Source: Dermatobacter hominis (GTDB taxonomy: Bacteria; Actinomycetota; Acidimicrobiia; Acidimicrobiales; Microtrichaceae). Taken from it: 64,000 nucleotides of DNA. Below are positions 50,212 to 60,338 of the stretch, piece after piece; the stretch's first letter is position 1; every line of letters begins with the position of its first letter. A program made the position numbers and the translations under genes. The stretch is taken from assembly GCF_020715685.1 (NCBI RefSeq), contig NZ_CP085840.1, positions 1,798,001 to 1,862,000 of the forward strand, written 5' to 3'. The notes under the pieces were generated by a model. That model was given only the letters and a program-made list of their open reading frames with translations, did not search any database and was not told where the DNA came from.

Positions 50212-50262
50212 CCGGCGCGGGCCGCGCCGCCGGCGTCGGCCCCGACTCGACCTCGTCCACGT

Positions 50263-51465
50263 TCAGCTCGACGCGACGTGGCCCGCCGCGACGACGTCCA
50301 GGACCCCTTCTCGCACGAGGCGCGCGACCAGCACCTGGCGATCGCCGTCGTCGAGACCTGGGAGCTGGTCGATCCGGACGACGGATCCGGACAGGAGCAC
50401 GTCGAGCGCGGCACCCATCGCCGCCGGGAGGCGCAGTCGGCGTCCGGGGAGCTCGACGACGACGCGGCCCTCGCCGTCGAGCTCGGGTCGCCGGTCCACG
50501 CGCCGGTCCTGTCGCAGCACGACGTGGCTCGAGGGGTCCAGCGACCGGGACGCGACGACGGAGGACAGGCGGCGATGACCGTCCCGCCGTCGGGTGCTGA
50601 TCCGTCGTCGAGCCGCCTCGTCGGCCAACGGCTCGACGTCGAGGTCGTCGAGCGCCCGTCGGGTGGCCTCGGCGGCGGATCGCAGCGCTGCGACGAGCTC
50701 GGGGCGGCGCTCCGGTCGGTCGAACCCGACCGGCAGGGGCCGGCTCCACTCGGTCGACGGGTCGCTGGACAGCACCCTCCGCAGGACGTCCCCGAGCGTC
50801 GTGCGGAGGATCCCGATCGTCAGGTGCAACGACGTCACGACCTGTGCAGTCGCAGCGTGCCGGACCCCGGCGGGCAGGTAGAGGACGTCACCGGGTCGGA
50901 GCGTGAGCGGGCCGACGTCGTCGATCTCCCACGTCTTGCTGCCGTGGACGTGCAGGACGATGACGTCGTGCTCGTCAGCGTGCGCAGCCAGGCCGGTCGA
51001 CCCCGGAGGGGTCAGGTACGCGTTGGCCTGCACGGCATGGCCCAGCGCGCGCTCCAGCCGACGGCAGAAGAGGTCCACGGGTCGCCACGTCCGCTGCAGG
51101 CTCTGGAGCACCACGGTCGCACCTCGAGCGAACTCGTCCGCCACCCGGTCCGGATCCGCCACGTCGTCGACGTCCTTCCCCCCGAGCCGCGAACGGCGGG
51201 TGCCCGCCGTCGGCGGCAGCGTCGAGCCGTCCCGGACCAGTCGGAAGGTCGGCGCACGGGCGCCGGACGCGATGATCCGATCGACGTCGTCGACGTCCAG
51301 CAGCTCCCGGAAGCGGACGGCGAGATCGCCGTGAGCGGGCCGGTGCAGCGGACGGCGTCCGAACGAGCGCTCCTCGAACCGGTCGAGGTCGCCGACGAGC
51401 GCGTCGAGGAGCTCGTCGTGGACGTCGGTGGATCGGTCCTCGGCGCGTTCTGGAGGGCACTCCAT
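50263..51465 (-). CDS. JmjC/cupin 2-oxoglutarate oxygenase-like protein (ribosomal oxygenase type)
   Basis: A 400-residue protein. The jelly-roll core is about 140-225: QANAYLTPPGSTGLAAHADEHDVIVLHVHGSKTWEI carries the HxD iron ligands (AHAD), and LRPGDVLYLPAGVRHAA the third His. After a helical dimerisation-like region the C-terminus is a winged-helix-like segment (SGSVVRIDQLPGLDDGDRQVLVARLV). That layout matches the YcfD/MINA ribosomal-oxygenase group, which hydroxylate His or Arg of ribosomal proteins. ATG 51465 gives only a 17-bp gap to the divergent acidic protein; a GTG at 51423 (VHDELLDAL) is an attractive alternative start. Confidence 0.82.
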   Translation of the reverse strand: MECPPERAEDRSTDVHDELLDALVGDLDRFEERSFGRRPLHRPAHGDLAVRFRELLDVDDVDRIIASGARAPTFRLVRDGSTLPPTAGTRRSRLGGKDVDDVADPDRVADEFARGATVVLQSLQRTWRPVDLFCRRLERALGHAVQANAYLTPPGSTGLAAHADEHDVIVLHVHGSKTWEIDDVGPLTLRPGDVLYLPAGVRHAATAQVVTSLHLTIGILRTTLGDVLRRVLSSDPSTEWSRPLPVGFDRPERRPELVAALRSAAEATRRALDDLDVEPLADEAARRRISTRRRDGHRRLSSVVASRSLDPSSHVVLRQDRRVDRRPELDGEGRVVVELPGRRLRLPAAMGAALDVLLSGSVVRIDQLPGLDDGDRQVLVARLVREGVLDVVAAGHVASS

Positions 51466-51482
51466 CGGGGCAAGAGCTACCC

Positions 51483-51650
51483 ATGTCCAACTTCAGCGAT
51501 GACGACATCACCTCGGAGCCGACCGAGGACGAGGAGGACCGCGACAAGGGCGGTCACGGCACGGCGGACACCGGCGACGAGCCCACCGAGGCCGTCGAGG
51601 ACCGCGACGCCGGCGGAGAGGGCACCCAGGACACGGGCGACGAGGCCTAG
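51483..51650 (+). CDS. Small acidic duplicated protein, 55 aa
   Basis: A tiny, highly acidic protein (MSNFSDDDITSEPTEDEEDR at the start) with an internal duplication: TEDEEDRDKGGHGTADTGDE is followed by TEAVEDRDAGGEGTQDTGDE, differing at about six positions. It is probably disordered, without signal peptide or cysteine. Codon use is normal for the genome. Translation from ATG 51483 has only a weak AAGAG upstream. It diverges from the JmjC-like gene with overlapping regulatory space. I know no function. Confidence 0.6.
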   Translation: MSNFSDDDITSEPTEDEEDRDKGGHGTADTGDEPTEAVEDRDAGGEGTQDTGDEA

Positions 51651-51787
51651 CGGTCCGGTTCTCGTCCCGTCCACGTCCGCCCTCGCCGGGCGCTGTGGCA
51701 GGCCTCTACCCGGCGATCGAGCCGTGAGATGTGAGTGCCGGCCAGCGAGCCGACGGGTTCGCACGTCGTCCAGATCTGCCTCGTGGT

Positions 51788-53514
<1,727 letters not shown>

Positions 53515-53634
53515 CCCGCCGCCCTACCCTCCGATCCCGGTACCAGTTCGCTGCCCGGTCGACGGCTGTGCGGTTCGGGGGGTACGCCGCGATTCCTTCG
53601 CATGAGAAGTGGCGTGCTCGAGCCATCGGGGTAG

Positions 53635-54180
53635 GCGGCCCCCATCGAGGCCGACGAATCGCTGTCCGACGAGGACGAGGCTCGCCTCTACCAGCACTAC
53701 GGCGTCGCCGAGGGCGACCGCGGATCCGACCCAGGACCGGCCGCCGACACCTCCCGCTCTGGTGCGGTCGGGCGCGACACGTCCGGACCGACCACCGATG
53801 ACGCGATGACGCGCTCCGAGGAGGAGCTCCGCGTCGACAAGACCTCGAAGCAGACCGGGAAGGTACGCCTCCGGAAGTGGGTCGAGACCGAGCACCAGAC
53901 GGTCACCGTCCCGATTCGCAAGGAGAAGGTCCGGCTCGAGCGCGAGCCCATCACCGACGCCAACGTCGACGCCGCGATGGACGGTCCGGAGCTCTCCGAG
54001 GAGGAGCACGAGATCGTGCTGTCCGAGGAGGAACCCGTCGTCGACACCAAGGTCGTCCCCAAGGAGCGCGTCCGGCTCGACAAGGACGTCGACATCACCG
54101 AGGAGACCGTCGGCGCCGACGTGCGCAAGGAGCGCGTCGAGGTCGAGGGCGACGCCGAGGCCGGCACCCGACGACGCTGA
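53635..54180 (+). pseudogene. 5'-truncated PRC-barrel/DUF2382 stress gene (DUF2382 part intact)
   Basis: The frame opens just after a TAG at 53632 and reads AAPIEADESLSDEDEARLYQHYGV, then a disordered linker ending DTSGPTTDDAMTRSEEELRV, and continues through a complete DUF2382 domain (ELRVDKTSKQTGKVRLRKWV ... VRLEREPITDANVDAAMDG ... EEEPVVDTKVVPKERVRLDKDV). In PRC-barrel-DUF2382 proteins this point is preceded by a PRC-barrel domain, which is absent here. An ATG at 53806 could still yield a 124-residue DUF2382-only protein, so it may be a trimmed but expressed gene rather than a dead one. Confidence 0.65.
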
Positions 54181-54526
54181 TCCGACCTCGATCGGCTCGA
54201 CCCGAGTGGGCTGGGTTCCCGGTGGACCGGGGGCCCGGCCCATCCTCGCGCCAGGCCGCAGCCCGTACCCGCGACCACGCTCTGTCGTCGTGTGACCGGT
54301 ACCCGCAGGCAGGCGGCCCCGTCAGCGCTCCCGCTCGGCCTGCTCCATCCCCCGGTGCACCTCGGTCGCGAGGCGTGCGGTCGTACCGACCGCCCACAGC
54401 AGCGTGCTGGCGATCAGCCGTTCGATGCGTCCCATCCCTCATCCCCCTGGTCCTGCACGCCGGCACTCCACCGGCACCACCCCATCGGCCGCACGGCCGC
54501 GAGATCAAGCGGTGCGGGTCCCGGCC
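54181..54526. other. Intergenic gap with one possible tiny gene
   Basis: Between the DUF2382 gene and the 105-residue helicase partner I see only the 37-codon frame at 54322-54435. The remaining sequence has no recognisable promoter, repeat or RNA gene. Confidence 0.4.
54322..54435 (-). CDS. Possible 37-aa small protein
   Basis: ATG 54435 follows GGGGGATGAGGG, a fair ribosome-binding tract, and opens 37 codons: MGRIERLIASTLLWAVGTT, then ARLATEVHRGMEQAERER. The pattern is an N-terminal amphipathic or weakly hydrophobic helix and a charged C-terminal helix. It is the only protein-like sequence in the 346-bp gap between the DUF2382 gene and the helicase-coupled gene. No homologue is known to me. 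Confidence 0.4.
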   Translation of the reverse strand: MGRIERLIASTLLWAVGTTARLATEVHRGMEQAERER

Positions 54527-54844
54527 TCAGTCGAGGTCCGGTTCGGGGGTCTCGGCGAGCAGGCCGGCGACGTCGGCGAGGGCACCCGCCAGCATCGAGG
54601 AGCGGACCAGGACGCGGTGGATCTCGTGCTCGGCGCGCACCCCTTGGCCGTGGAGCGGCGGGGCACCGATCGAGCGGACGACCATCGTCGGATCCGTCGT
54701 CACCGCGATCGGTTCGGGATCGGGGAGCTGAGGGACCGGCCTCCAGAACTCGGCCGGGTCGACCGCCGGGGCCTTGCCCCGACCACCGGACCGCCGGCCG
54801 CCCTGCCCCTGTGGCTTCTTGCCCGGGCGCTTCCTGGTGCTCAT
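54527..54844 (-). CDS. Small protein translationally coupled to the SNF2 helicase
   Basis: A 105-residue protein beginning MSTRKRPGKKPQGQGGRRSG, a basic, Gly-rich, probably nucleic-acid-binding tail. A folded part follows (EFWRPVPQLPDPEPIAVTTD, MVVRSIGAPPLHGQGVRAEH, then the helix MLAGALADVAGLLAETPE). The start ATG shares 4 bp with the helicase stop (ATGA). The fixed coupling suggests a helicase partner, although the usual partner of this helicase family is a SWIM zinc-finger protein and this is not one. Confidence 0.65.
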   Translation of the reverse strand: MSTRKRPGKKPQGQGGRRSGGRGKAPAVDPAEFWRPVPQLPDPEPIAVTTDPTMVVRSIGAPPLHGQGVRAEHEIHRVLVRSSMLAGALADVAGLLAETPEPDLD

Positions 54845-57800
54845 GCGTCGTCCTCCGTCAGGAGCTGGTCGTCGCGGAGGCCGAGCGCCAACCGCAGCTG
54901 ATCGGTGTCGAGGTCGGCGAGCGAGCTCGACCCGGGCAGGACGAGGTCGGCGATGTGGCGCTTGCCGGCCACGACCTCCTCGACGCGCTCGTCGACGGTG
55001 CCGGGGCACACCAGGCGGTGCGACACGACGGTGCGGGTCTGGCCGAGCCGCCACGCCCGGTCCCGGGCCTGGTCCTCGACGGCCGGGTTCCACCAGCGGT
55101 CGTAGAGCACGACGTGGTTCGCCGAGGTCAGGTTGAGGCCGGTGCCGCCTGCCTTCAGCGACAGGACGAGCGCCCCGGCGCCGGGGCGGCCCTGGAACTC
55201 GGCGATCATCTTGTCCCGGGCGGTCCGAGCCAGACCGCCGTGGTAGCAGTCGATGGGGTGACCGGTCAGCTCGCTGAGGTGGTCGGCCATCTTCTTCCCC
55301 CACGTGGCGAAGTGGGTGAAGATCAGCACCTTCTCGTCGGCGGCGAACACTGCGTCGACGATCTCCTCGAGCCGCTCGAGCTTGCCCGATCGGCCGGCGA
55401 GCGGCCGGTCGTCGGGCTGGTAGGCGGCCGGGTGGTTGCAGATCTGCTTGAGCGCGGTGATGGCGGCGAGGATGGCGCCCTGCTTGGGCTCGCCGCCACC
55501 GACCTCGCTGACATCGGCGACCAGGCTGTCGAGCACGGCCTGGTAGAGGCCCACCTGCTCTGGCGTCATCATGCAGTGGTCGAGCTCGTCGATCCGATCC
55601 GGCAGCTCGGCGGCGACCTCGGGCTCCGACTTCGTCCGGCGGAACACGAGGATCCCGTTGAGCGCCCGCAGCGCGGCCTCACCCTCGCCGGACATCTGCG
55701 AGATGAAGCCGGTGCGGCCACCGACGAGCCCGGGGTTGGTGAAGTCCAAGATCGCCCAGAGGTCGCCGAGGCCGTTCTCGATCGGCGTGCCGGTGAGGGC
55801 TACGCGAGTGCCGGCGTCGAGCCGTCGCAGCTGCTGCGCCTGCTCGGACGTGTGGTTCTTGATGGCCTGCGCCTCGTCGAGCACGACCTGCGTGAAGTGG
55901 CGCGCCGACAGCGCGTCCATGTCGCGCACCGCAGTGCCGTAGGTGGTGATGACGAGGTCTGCAGCATCGAAGGCACGGTCCATCTCCGCCCCCGACGCCC
56001 GGTTCGACCCGTGGTGGATGTGCACCCGGAGGCCAGGGGTGAACTTGGCGGCCTCGGCGGCCCAGTTGCCCACGACCGCGGGCGGGGCGACGACCAGAGC
56101 GGTGCCGTCGCCGGCCGTGCGGGCGAGGTGGGCGAGCATGGTCGGCGTCTTGCCGAGCCCAGGGTCGAGTGCGAGGCAGCCGCCCAGCTCCACGGTGTGG
56201 AGGAAGCCGAGCCATGCCAGCGCCTCGGCCTGGTAGCTGCGGAGCTCGCCGGTGAAGCCCTCGGGCCGGGTCACCGGGTCGGTGGAGATGCGGCTCGCCC
56301 TCTCGAACAACTCCGAGGCCCAGCCGGTGCCGTCGACGGTGAGCGCACCGCCGAGGAGCTCTCCCTCTAGGCCGATCGAGTGGCGAAGGATCTCCGCACC
56401 CGTCATCTGCGTCTCATCCGCGCGCTCGGCGAGCGCCGCCGCGGCCTCCTTCAGGTCCACCTGGTCGAGCTCGACCCAGTGGCCGTGCGACCGGACCAGC
56501 GGTCGGGCTTCCTTGGCGAGCCGGGCGATGTCCTCGGCCGTGAGCTCGACGTCGTCGAACACGACGGACCAGCGCACGTTCGAGAGCTGGTGGGCGCCGA
56601 CCACGGTGTCGCCGCCCATGGACTCGGTGAACAGCCGGAGCGACGGCGACGGCTTCCGGCGCGACAGGGCGGGCACGCGGACCTCGAAGCCGGCGGCGGA
56701 CAGCTGCGGACCGAGGACGGTCATCAGCTCCCACGCCTCGTCCTGGCTGAGGTACACCTGCCCGCGACGTGAGTCGCCCGCGCGGGTGAGCGCCGGGAAG
56801 ACGCGCTCCAGTCGGGCGAGCTCACCGGCCACGGCAGCCGTGCCCTTGCCCTCCGCGAGCGCCTGCTCCACCGGCATCAGCTCGCCGGTCGACCCGGGTC
56901 CGAGGACCGACACGAACCACGCGTCGCTCGAATCCGGGGGGTCGAGAGTGACCACGAGCCTGACCCGAGCGGTCGTGGTGAGCGGCTTGGCCCAGCGGTC
57001 GATGCGCTCGGCCAGCTCGGCCGACGCCGCGACCGGTGCGGTGAACGTGGACCCGTCGAGCCGCGTGGCGAACGCGTCGGCGACGTCAGCGGCGGTCCGG
57101 ACCTGCGGCGGCGGGGCGGCGAAGTCGAGCATGCCGGCGGCCTGGTTGACGATGGCCTCGACCACCGCACCCTGGACGGCGCGGGTCACGTTGCGCGGAT
57201 CGGCCTGCGACACCGCGGTCACCTGGCGGGGCATGGCCTCGGCCATCGAGGCGATGGCCGACTCGTCGACGAGCGCCGGCCGCCACGTCACCGCCATGTC
57301 GGTGGTGTCGCCACGCCGCTTCGCGCCGGACAGGGTGGGGACGACGGCACCACGGGCCACGAGGCTGACCGTGTCCAGGGCGACACGACCGAGCCAGGCC
57401 ACGCTCGCGCCGACGCCTTCGCGACCCAGCCCTCCACCGACCGCGACCAGCCAGCCGAGCGCCTCGCCGACCGGGATCGACAGCGCCGCTGCGTTCAGGC
57501 CCCCGGGGAGGCTCACGTCGCGGTGCGGCTGCCATCCGAGCGCCGGACCGCCGATGGCCTCGAGACGGTCCGAGAGCGCGTCGGCCGACTCCGGCACGGT
57601 CCCCGGACCGGCCGCCCACACGACGATCAGGCCCTTGACCCACGACGCCTGCAGTCGGATCTCACCGGCGGGGTCGGCCGCGGCGATGGCCGCGACGGGA
57701 TCGTCCATGTCGAACACGAGGTCGTACGACGCCTCGAGCTGGGCGAGCTCGCTCTCGAAGTCGGCCACGACCTGCGCACGCTCGGGCCCGGAGATCTGGC

Positions 57801-57960
57801 GCGCCGAGTGGAGCTGGTCCTCGGCGTCGTCGAGCAGGAGCTCGAGGGCGTCGAGCCACTGGTCCCGGTCCGCCTCGAGCAGGGCCAGCTGGTCCTGGGT
57901 GGCGGAGCCGTCGGCGGCCGCCCACACGGCAGCTTCGAGTGCTGGAGAGATGTCGGGCAC
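54841..57960 (-). CDS. SNF2-family helicase/ATPase
   Basis: A 1039-residue SF2 ATPase. The N-terminal 550 residues are a helicase-associated region of the bacterial SNF2 type. Then come GFTGELRSYQAEALAWLGFL (Q-like motif), Walker A LDPGLGKTPTML (usual DMGLGKT read as DPGLGKT), motif II VVLDEAQAIKN, motif III ALTGTPIENGLGDLWAILDF, and C-terminal motifs VLIFTHFATWGKK, SLKAGGTGLNLTSANHVVLYDRWWNPAVEDQARDRAWRLGQ in pieces. It likely remodels or translocates on DNA. GTG 57960 is chosen because protein-like sequence begins there and GAGGAG lies upstream. It is coupled with a 105-residue gene. Confidence 0.9.
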   Translation of the reverse strand: MPDISPALEAAVWAAADGSATQDQLALLEADRDQWLDALELLLDDAEDQLHSARQISGPERAQVVADFESELAQLEASYDLVFDMDDPVAAIAAADPAGEIRLQASWVKGLIVVWAAGPGTVPESADALSDRLEAIGGPALGWQPHRDVSLPGGLNAAALSIPVGEALGWLVAVGGGLGREGVGASVAWLGRVALDTVSLVARGAVVPTLSGAKRRGDTTDMAVTWRPALVDESAIASMAEAMPRQVTAVSQADPRNVTRAVQGAVVEAIVNQAAGMLDFAAPPPQVRTAADVADAFATRLDGSTFTAPVAASAELAERIDRWAKPLTTTARVRLVVTLDPPDSSDAWFVSVLGPGSTGELMPVEQALAEGKGTAAVAGELARLERVFPALTRAGDSRRGQVYLSQDEAWELMTVLGPQLSAAGFEVRVPALSRRKPSPSLRLFTESMGGDTVVGAHQLSNVRWSVVFDDVELTAEDIARLAKEARPLVRSHGHWVELDQVDLKEAAAALAERADETQMTGAEILRHSIGLEGELLGGALTVDGTGWASELFERASRISTDPVTRPEGFTGELRSYQAEALAWLGFLHTVELGGCLALDPGLGKTPTMLAHLARTAGDGTALVVAPPAVVGNWAAEAAKFTPGLRVHIHHGSNRASGAEMDRAFDAADLVITTYGTAVRDMDALSARHFTQVVLDEAQAIKNHTSEQAQQLRRLDAGTRVALTGTPIENGLGDLWAILDFTNPGLVGGRTGFISQMSGEGEAALRALNGILVFRRTKSEPEVAAELPDRIDELDHCMMTPEQVGLYQAVLDSLVADVSEVGGGEPKQGAILAAITALKQICNHPAAYQPDDRPLAGRSGKLERLEEIVDAVFAADEKVLIFTHFATWGKKMADHLSELTGHPIDCYHGGLARTARDKMIAEFQGRPGAGALVLSLKAGGTGLNLTSANHVVLYDRWWNPAVEDQARDRAWRLGQTRTVVSHRLVCPGTVDERVEEVVAGKRHIADLVLPGSSSLADLDTDQLRLALGLRDDQLLTEDDA

Positions 57961-58305
57961 GTTGTCGGGCGCTCCTCGCGCGATGGGACCGCCGGCCGGT
58001 CGAACGACCGGGTCGGTGGACGCCAGCAGGGTCGCCGACGTCGAGGCGGCACAGAGCCGCCCGCAGCCGGCGAGGCTGCCTGTCCACCGACGAGAGCTGC
58101 GGGCGGGCCGCTGTGTCGTGTCGGCCGTCTCGCCGGACCGGTGCCGGTGCCCGGCGGTCGAGACGCAGATCGGGGGCGGGCCCACGAGACGGATACCGGC
58201 GAGGTCTCGAGGGGTTCGCCCACCAGCCTACGTGAGCGACCCGCCGGTCCGGCGCCACCCGGCCCGATCCTCAGCCGGAGGGCCGTCGACAGGCCCGGCG
58301 CCGGC
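57961..58305. other. Gap upstream of the helicase
   Basis: About 345 bp between the helicase start and the VOC stop contain no convincing gene. The helicase frame stays open here but reads as Arg/Pro/Ser-rich non-protein sequence. The only clear element is the hairpin over the VOC stop codon. Confidence 0.45.
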
Positions 58306-58318
58306 CTAGCCGGCGCCG
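58296..58318. terminator. 10-bp-stem hairpin spanning the VOC stop codon
   Basis: CGGCGCCGGC (58296-58305) pairs with GCCGGCGCCG (58309-58318); the 3-nt loop CTA is the TAG stop codon of the minus-strand VOC gene itself. It would end transcription exactly at the gene end. Confidence 0.55.
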
Positions 58319-58740
58319 CCGAGGTCGGGCACGGTGAGCGCCCCGTCAGGTGCGAGCGGGAAGCCGGGGTTGTGGGCGACCTCCCACGTGTGGCCGTCGG
58401 GATCCCTGAAGAACCCTGCGTAACCGCCGTAGAAGGTCTCCTCCGGCGACTTCACCACGCGACCGCCGGCTCCCGCTGCGGCACCGATCACGTCGTCGAC
58501 CTCCGACCGCGACCGGACGTTGTGGGCCAGGACGATGCCGCCGAACGTGCCGCCGTCGTCGTCGATGCCGGCGTCGGCGGCCACCTTGTCGCGCGCCCAC
58601 AGCACGACCGCCTGCCCGCCGGCCTGGAAGAACACCGTCTCCTCGACCTCCTGGCCGCGCCACCCGAGCTGTTCGTAGAAGGTCCGCGATCTCGCGAGAT
58701 CGGCCACCCCGAGCGTGATGATGCTGACTCGTTGCTCCAC
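58306..58740 (-). CDS. VOC-family protein
   Basis: A 144-residue single-domain VOC protein: VSIITLGVADLARSRTFYEQLGW, WARDKVAADAGID, IVLAHNVRSRSEVDDVIGAAAGAGG and GYAGFFRDPDGHTWEVAHNPGF, the classic terminal DPDGHxWEV motif with the metal-ligand Glu. GTG 58740. Its stop codon lies in the loop of a hairpin. Substrate unknown; resembles proteins loosely called bleomycin-resistance-like. Confidence 0.87.
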   Translation of the reverse strand: MEQRVSIITLGVADLARSRTFYEQLGWRGQEVEETVFFQAGGQAVVLWARDKVAADAGIDDDGGTFGGIVLAHNVRSRSEVDDVIGAAAGAGGRVVKSPEETFYGGYAGFFRDPDGHTWEVAHNPGFPLAPDGALTVPDLGGAG

Positions 58741-58802
58741 GGTTCGAACCTACCCACGCGGGGTGGACGTCGGCCGCGCCGCCACGGAGGTCCCGGGGCG
58801 CG

Positions 58803-58838
58803 GATCAGCCCCTCGTCCGTCGGGCCGAGGGGCTGATC
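58803..58838 (-). terminator. Terminator-like hairpin after the NHL gene
   Basis: GATCAGCCCCTCG (58803-58815) is the exact reverse complement of CGAGGGGCTGATC (58826-58838), giving a 13-bp stem and 10-nt loop, 43 bp beyond the NHL-gene stop. It separates that gene from the downstream VOC gene on the same strand. Confidence 0.65.
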
Positions 58839-58881
58839 GTGCGCGTGCCGGTCCCGCTGGCCGCCGGGCCGCTCGACGCCG

Positions 58882-59952
58882 TCAGGGCAGGGCGATCCGC
58901 CGGATGTGGTTGCCGCCGAACTCCACCACGTACAGGGCGTCGTCGGTGGCTGCGATCCCGTACGGCACGTCGAACGTGGCCGTCGAGCGGGGCCCGTCGG
59001 CCTGGCCGATGGTGCTGCCGGCCAGCGTCGAGACCGCGCCCGTGGCGGGGTCGATCGACCGGATGCGGTGGTTGCCCCAGTCGGTGACGTAGAGCGTGCC
59101 GTCGGGACCGACCGCGACACCGGACGGGTTGTTGAACGAGGCCGCCCCGCCCGTGCCGTCGTCGTCGCCCGCCGTGCCGCTCCCGGCCAGGACGGCGACG
59201 GTGCCGGTCGCCCGGTCCACCGTGAGGACCCGGTTGCCGAGCTCGTCGGCGACGAACAGCGTGGTGTCGGTCGCGGCGAGACCGCTCGGGAAGGAGAGCC
59301 CGCTGCACGTGACCGTCGTGACCTCACCAGCGGCGGTGATGGCGCGGATGCAGTTGTTGTAGCGATCGGTGACGTAGATCGTGCCGTCGTCGGCGACGGC
59401 GATGCCGGTGGGGAAGTTGAACGATGCCGCCGTCCCGGTCCCGTCGCCGTACCCCGCCGAACCCGAGCCGGCCAGCACGCTCTGGTTCCCGTCGGCGTCG
59501 ACCTGCACGATCCGGTGGTTGTGCTGATCGGCGATGTAGACGGTGCCGGCCGCATCCACGGCGACGCCGCTCGGCTTGTTCAGACCGCTGGCGACCGGTT
59601 CGATCGCACCGTCGGGATCGGGCGTCACCGCGACGACGGTCGTGCCGTCGAACTGGGCGACGTACAGCGCGCCGTCCGGGCCGACGGCGATGCCGGTCGG
59701 GGTCGCGAAGGTCGCCACGCTCCCGCCGACATCGATCGTCGACACCTCGTCGACCGGAACAGGGGTCGTGGTCGTGGTCGTCGCCTCGGTCGTGGTCGTC
59801 GTCGCCTCGGTCGTGGTCGTCGACTCGGTCGTGGTCGTCGTGCCCGTGCCGGGTTGCGGCACGCAGGCGACGACCATGAGCGCCGCAGCGGTCAGGGACG
59901 CCGTGGCCAGCGCCTTGGTCAGCCCGCGCGAGCGGGTCGAGAAGAGGGTCAT
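58882..59952 (-). CDS. Secreted NHL-repeat beta-propeller lipoprotein
   Basis: A 356-residue exported lipoprotein: signal ALATASLTAAALMVVAC, a Thr/Glu linker (about 38-65; tandem TTTTEA-like units), then about six NHL blades. Each blade shows FxxPxGIAV...DGTLYVTDxxNHRI, for example FNFPTGIAVADDGTIYVTDRYNNCI and FNNPSGVAVGPDGTLYVTDWGNHRI. The propeller would bind a ligand or protein outside the membrane. ATG 59952. A 13-bp-stem hairpin follows the gene. Confidence 0.9.
   Translation of the reverse strand: MTLFSTRSRGLTKALATASLTAAALMVVACVPQPGTGTTTTTESTTTTEATTTTTEATTTTTTPVPVDEVSTIDVGGSVATFATPTGIAVGPDGALYVAQFDGTTVVAVTPDPDGAIEPVASGLNKPSGVAVDAAGTVYIADQHNHRIVQVDADGNQSVLAGSGSAGYGDGTGTAASFNFPTGIAVADDGTIYVTDRYNNCIRAITAAGEVTTVTCSGLSFPSGLAATDTTLFVADELGNRVLTVDRATGTVAVLAGSGTAGDDDGTGGAASFNNPSGVAVGPDGTLYVTDWGNHRIRSIDPATGAVSTLAGSTIGQADGPRSTATFDVPYGIAATDDALYVVEFGGNHIRRIALP
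59764..59841. repeat. Tandem GTCGTGGTCGTCGCCTCG-like repeats (Thr-rich linker)
   Basis: Near-identical 18-21-bp units (GGTCGTGGTCGTCG with CCTC or ACTC) repeat about four times and encode the Thr/Glu linker of the NHL lipoprotein. They are prone to length change by slippage. Confidence 0.7.
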
Positions 59953-60338
59953 CGAGGTCGGTCCTTCGTCCAAGGAGTTCGACCGATCGCCGCAGGCGCG
60001 CGTCGACGACGCTCGCACCGCGGCCCCTGCTTCCCTCCGCCAGCCCAGCGCCAGCAGCGGGAAGGTAACTGAACGCCGCTCACCTGCACAGGGTGAAACG
60101 TCGCTGCCTGTCGGGTGCCCCGCTCTGGTCGAACTCGACGACTCGACTGCAACGACGCGGCGGAGGGGCTCCCGAACTCGATGTGGGCGGCGCTGATCCC
60201 GACCGGCCTCCCGGCGGTTGTGTCCGTTCGGCCATGCGGGCGCCGACGCCGGCTGACGACACGACGCAGGAGTCATACGACCGGCGTCGGGGCGACGAAC
60301 GCTCCGGTTGGACGAGCTCTTGGAGAGGGAGGTCGGCC
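59953..60338. other. Divergent intergenic region, no clear gene
   Basis: The 386 bp between the NHL lipoprotein and the divergent lipoprotein at 60339 carry no convincing frame. It should hold both promoters, but I could not pick out a clear -35/-10 pair. Confidence 0.4.

Noticed and set aside
54292..56370. A 692-codon plus-strand open frame opposite the SNF2 helicase
   Set aside because: Helicase motifs are complete on the minus strand; this frame has no domain and no ribosome-binding site.
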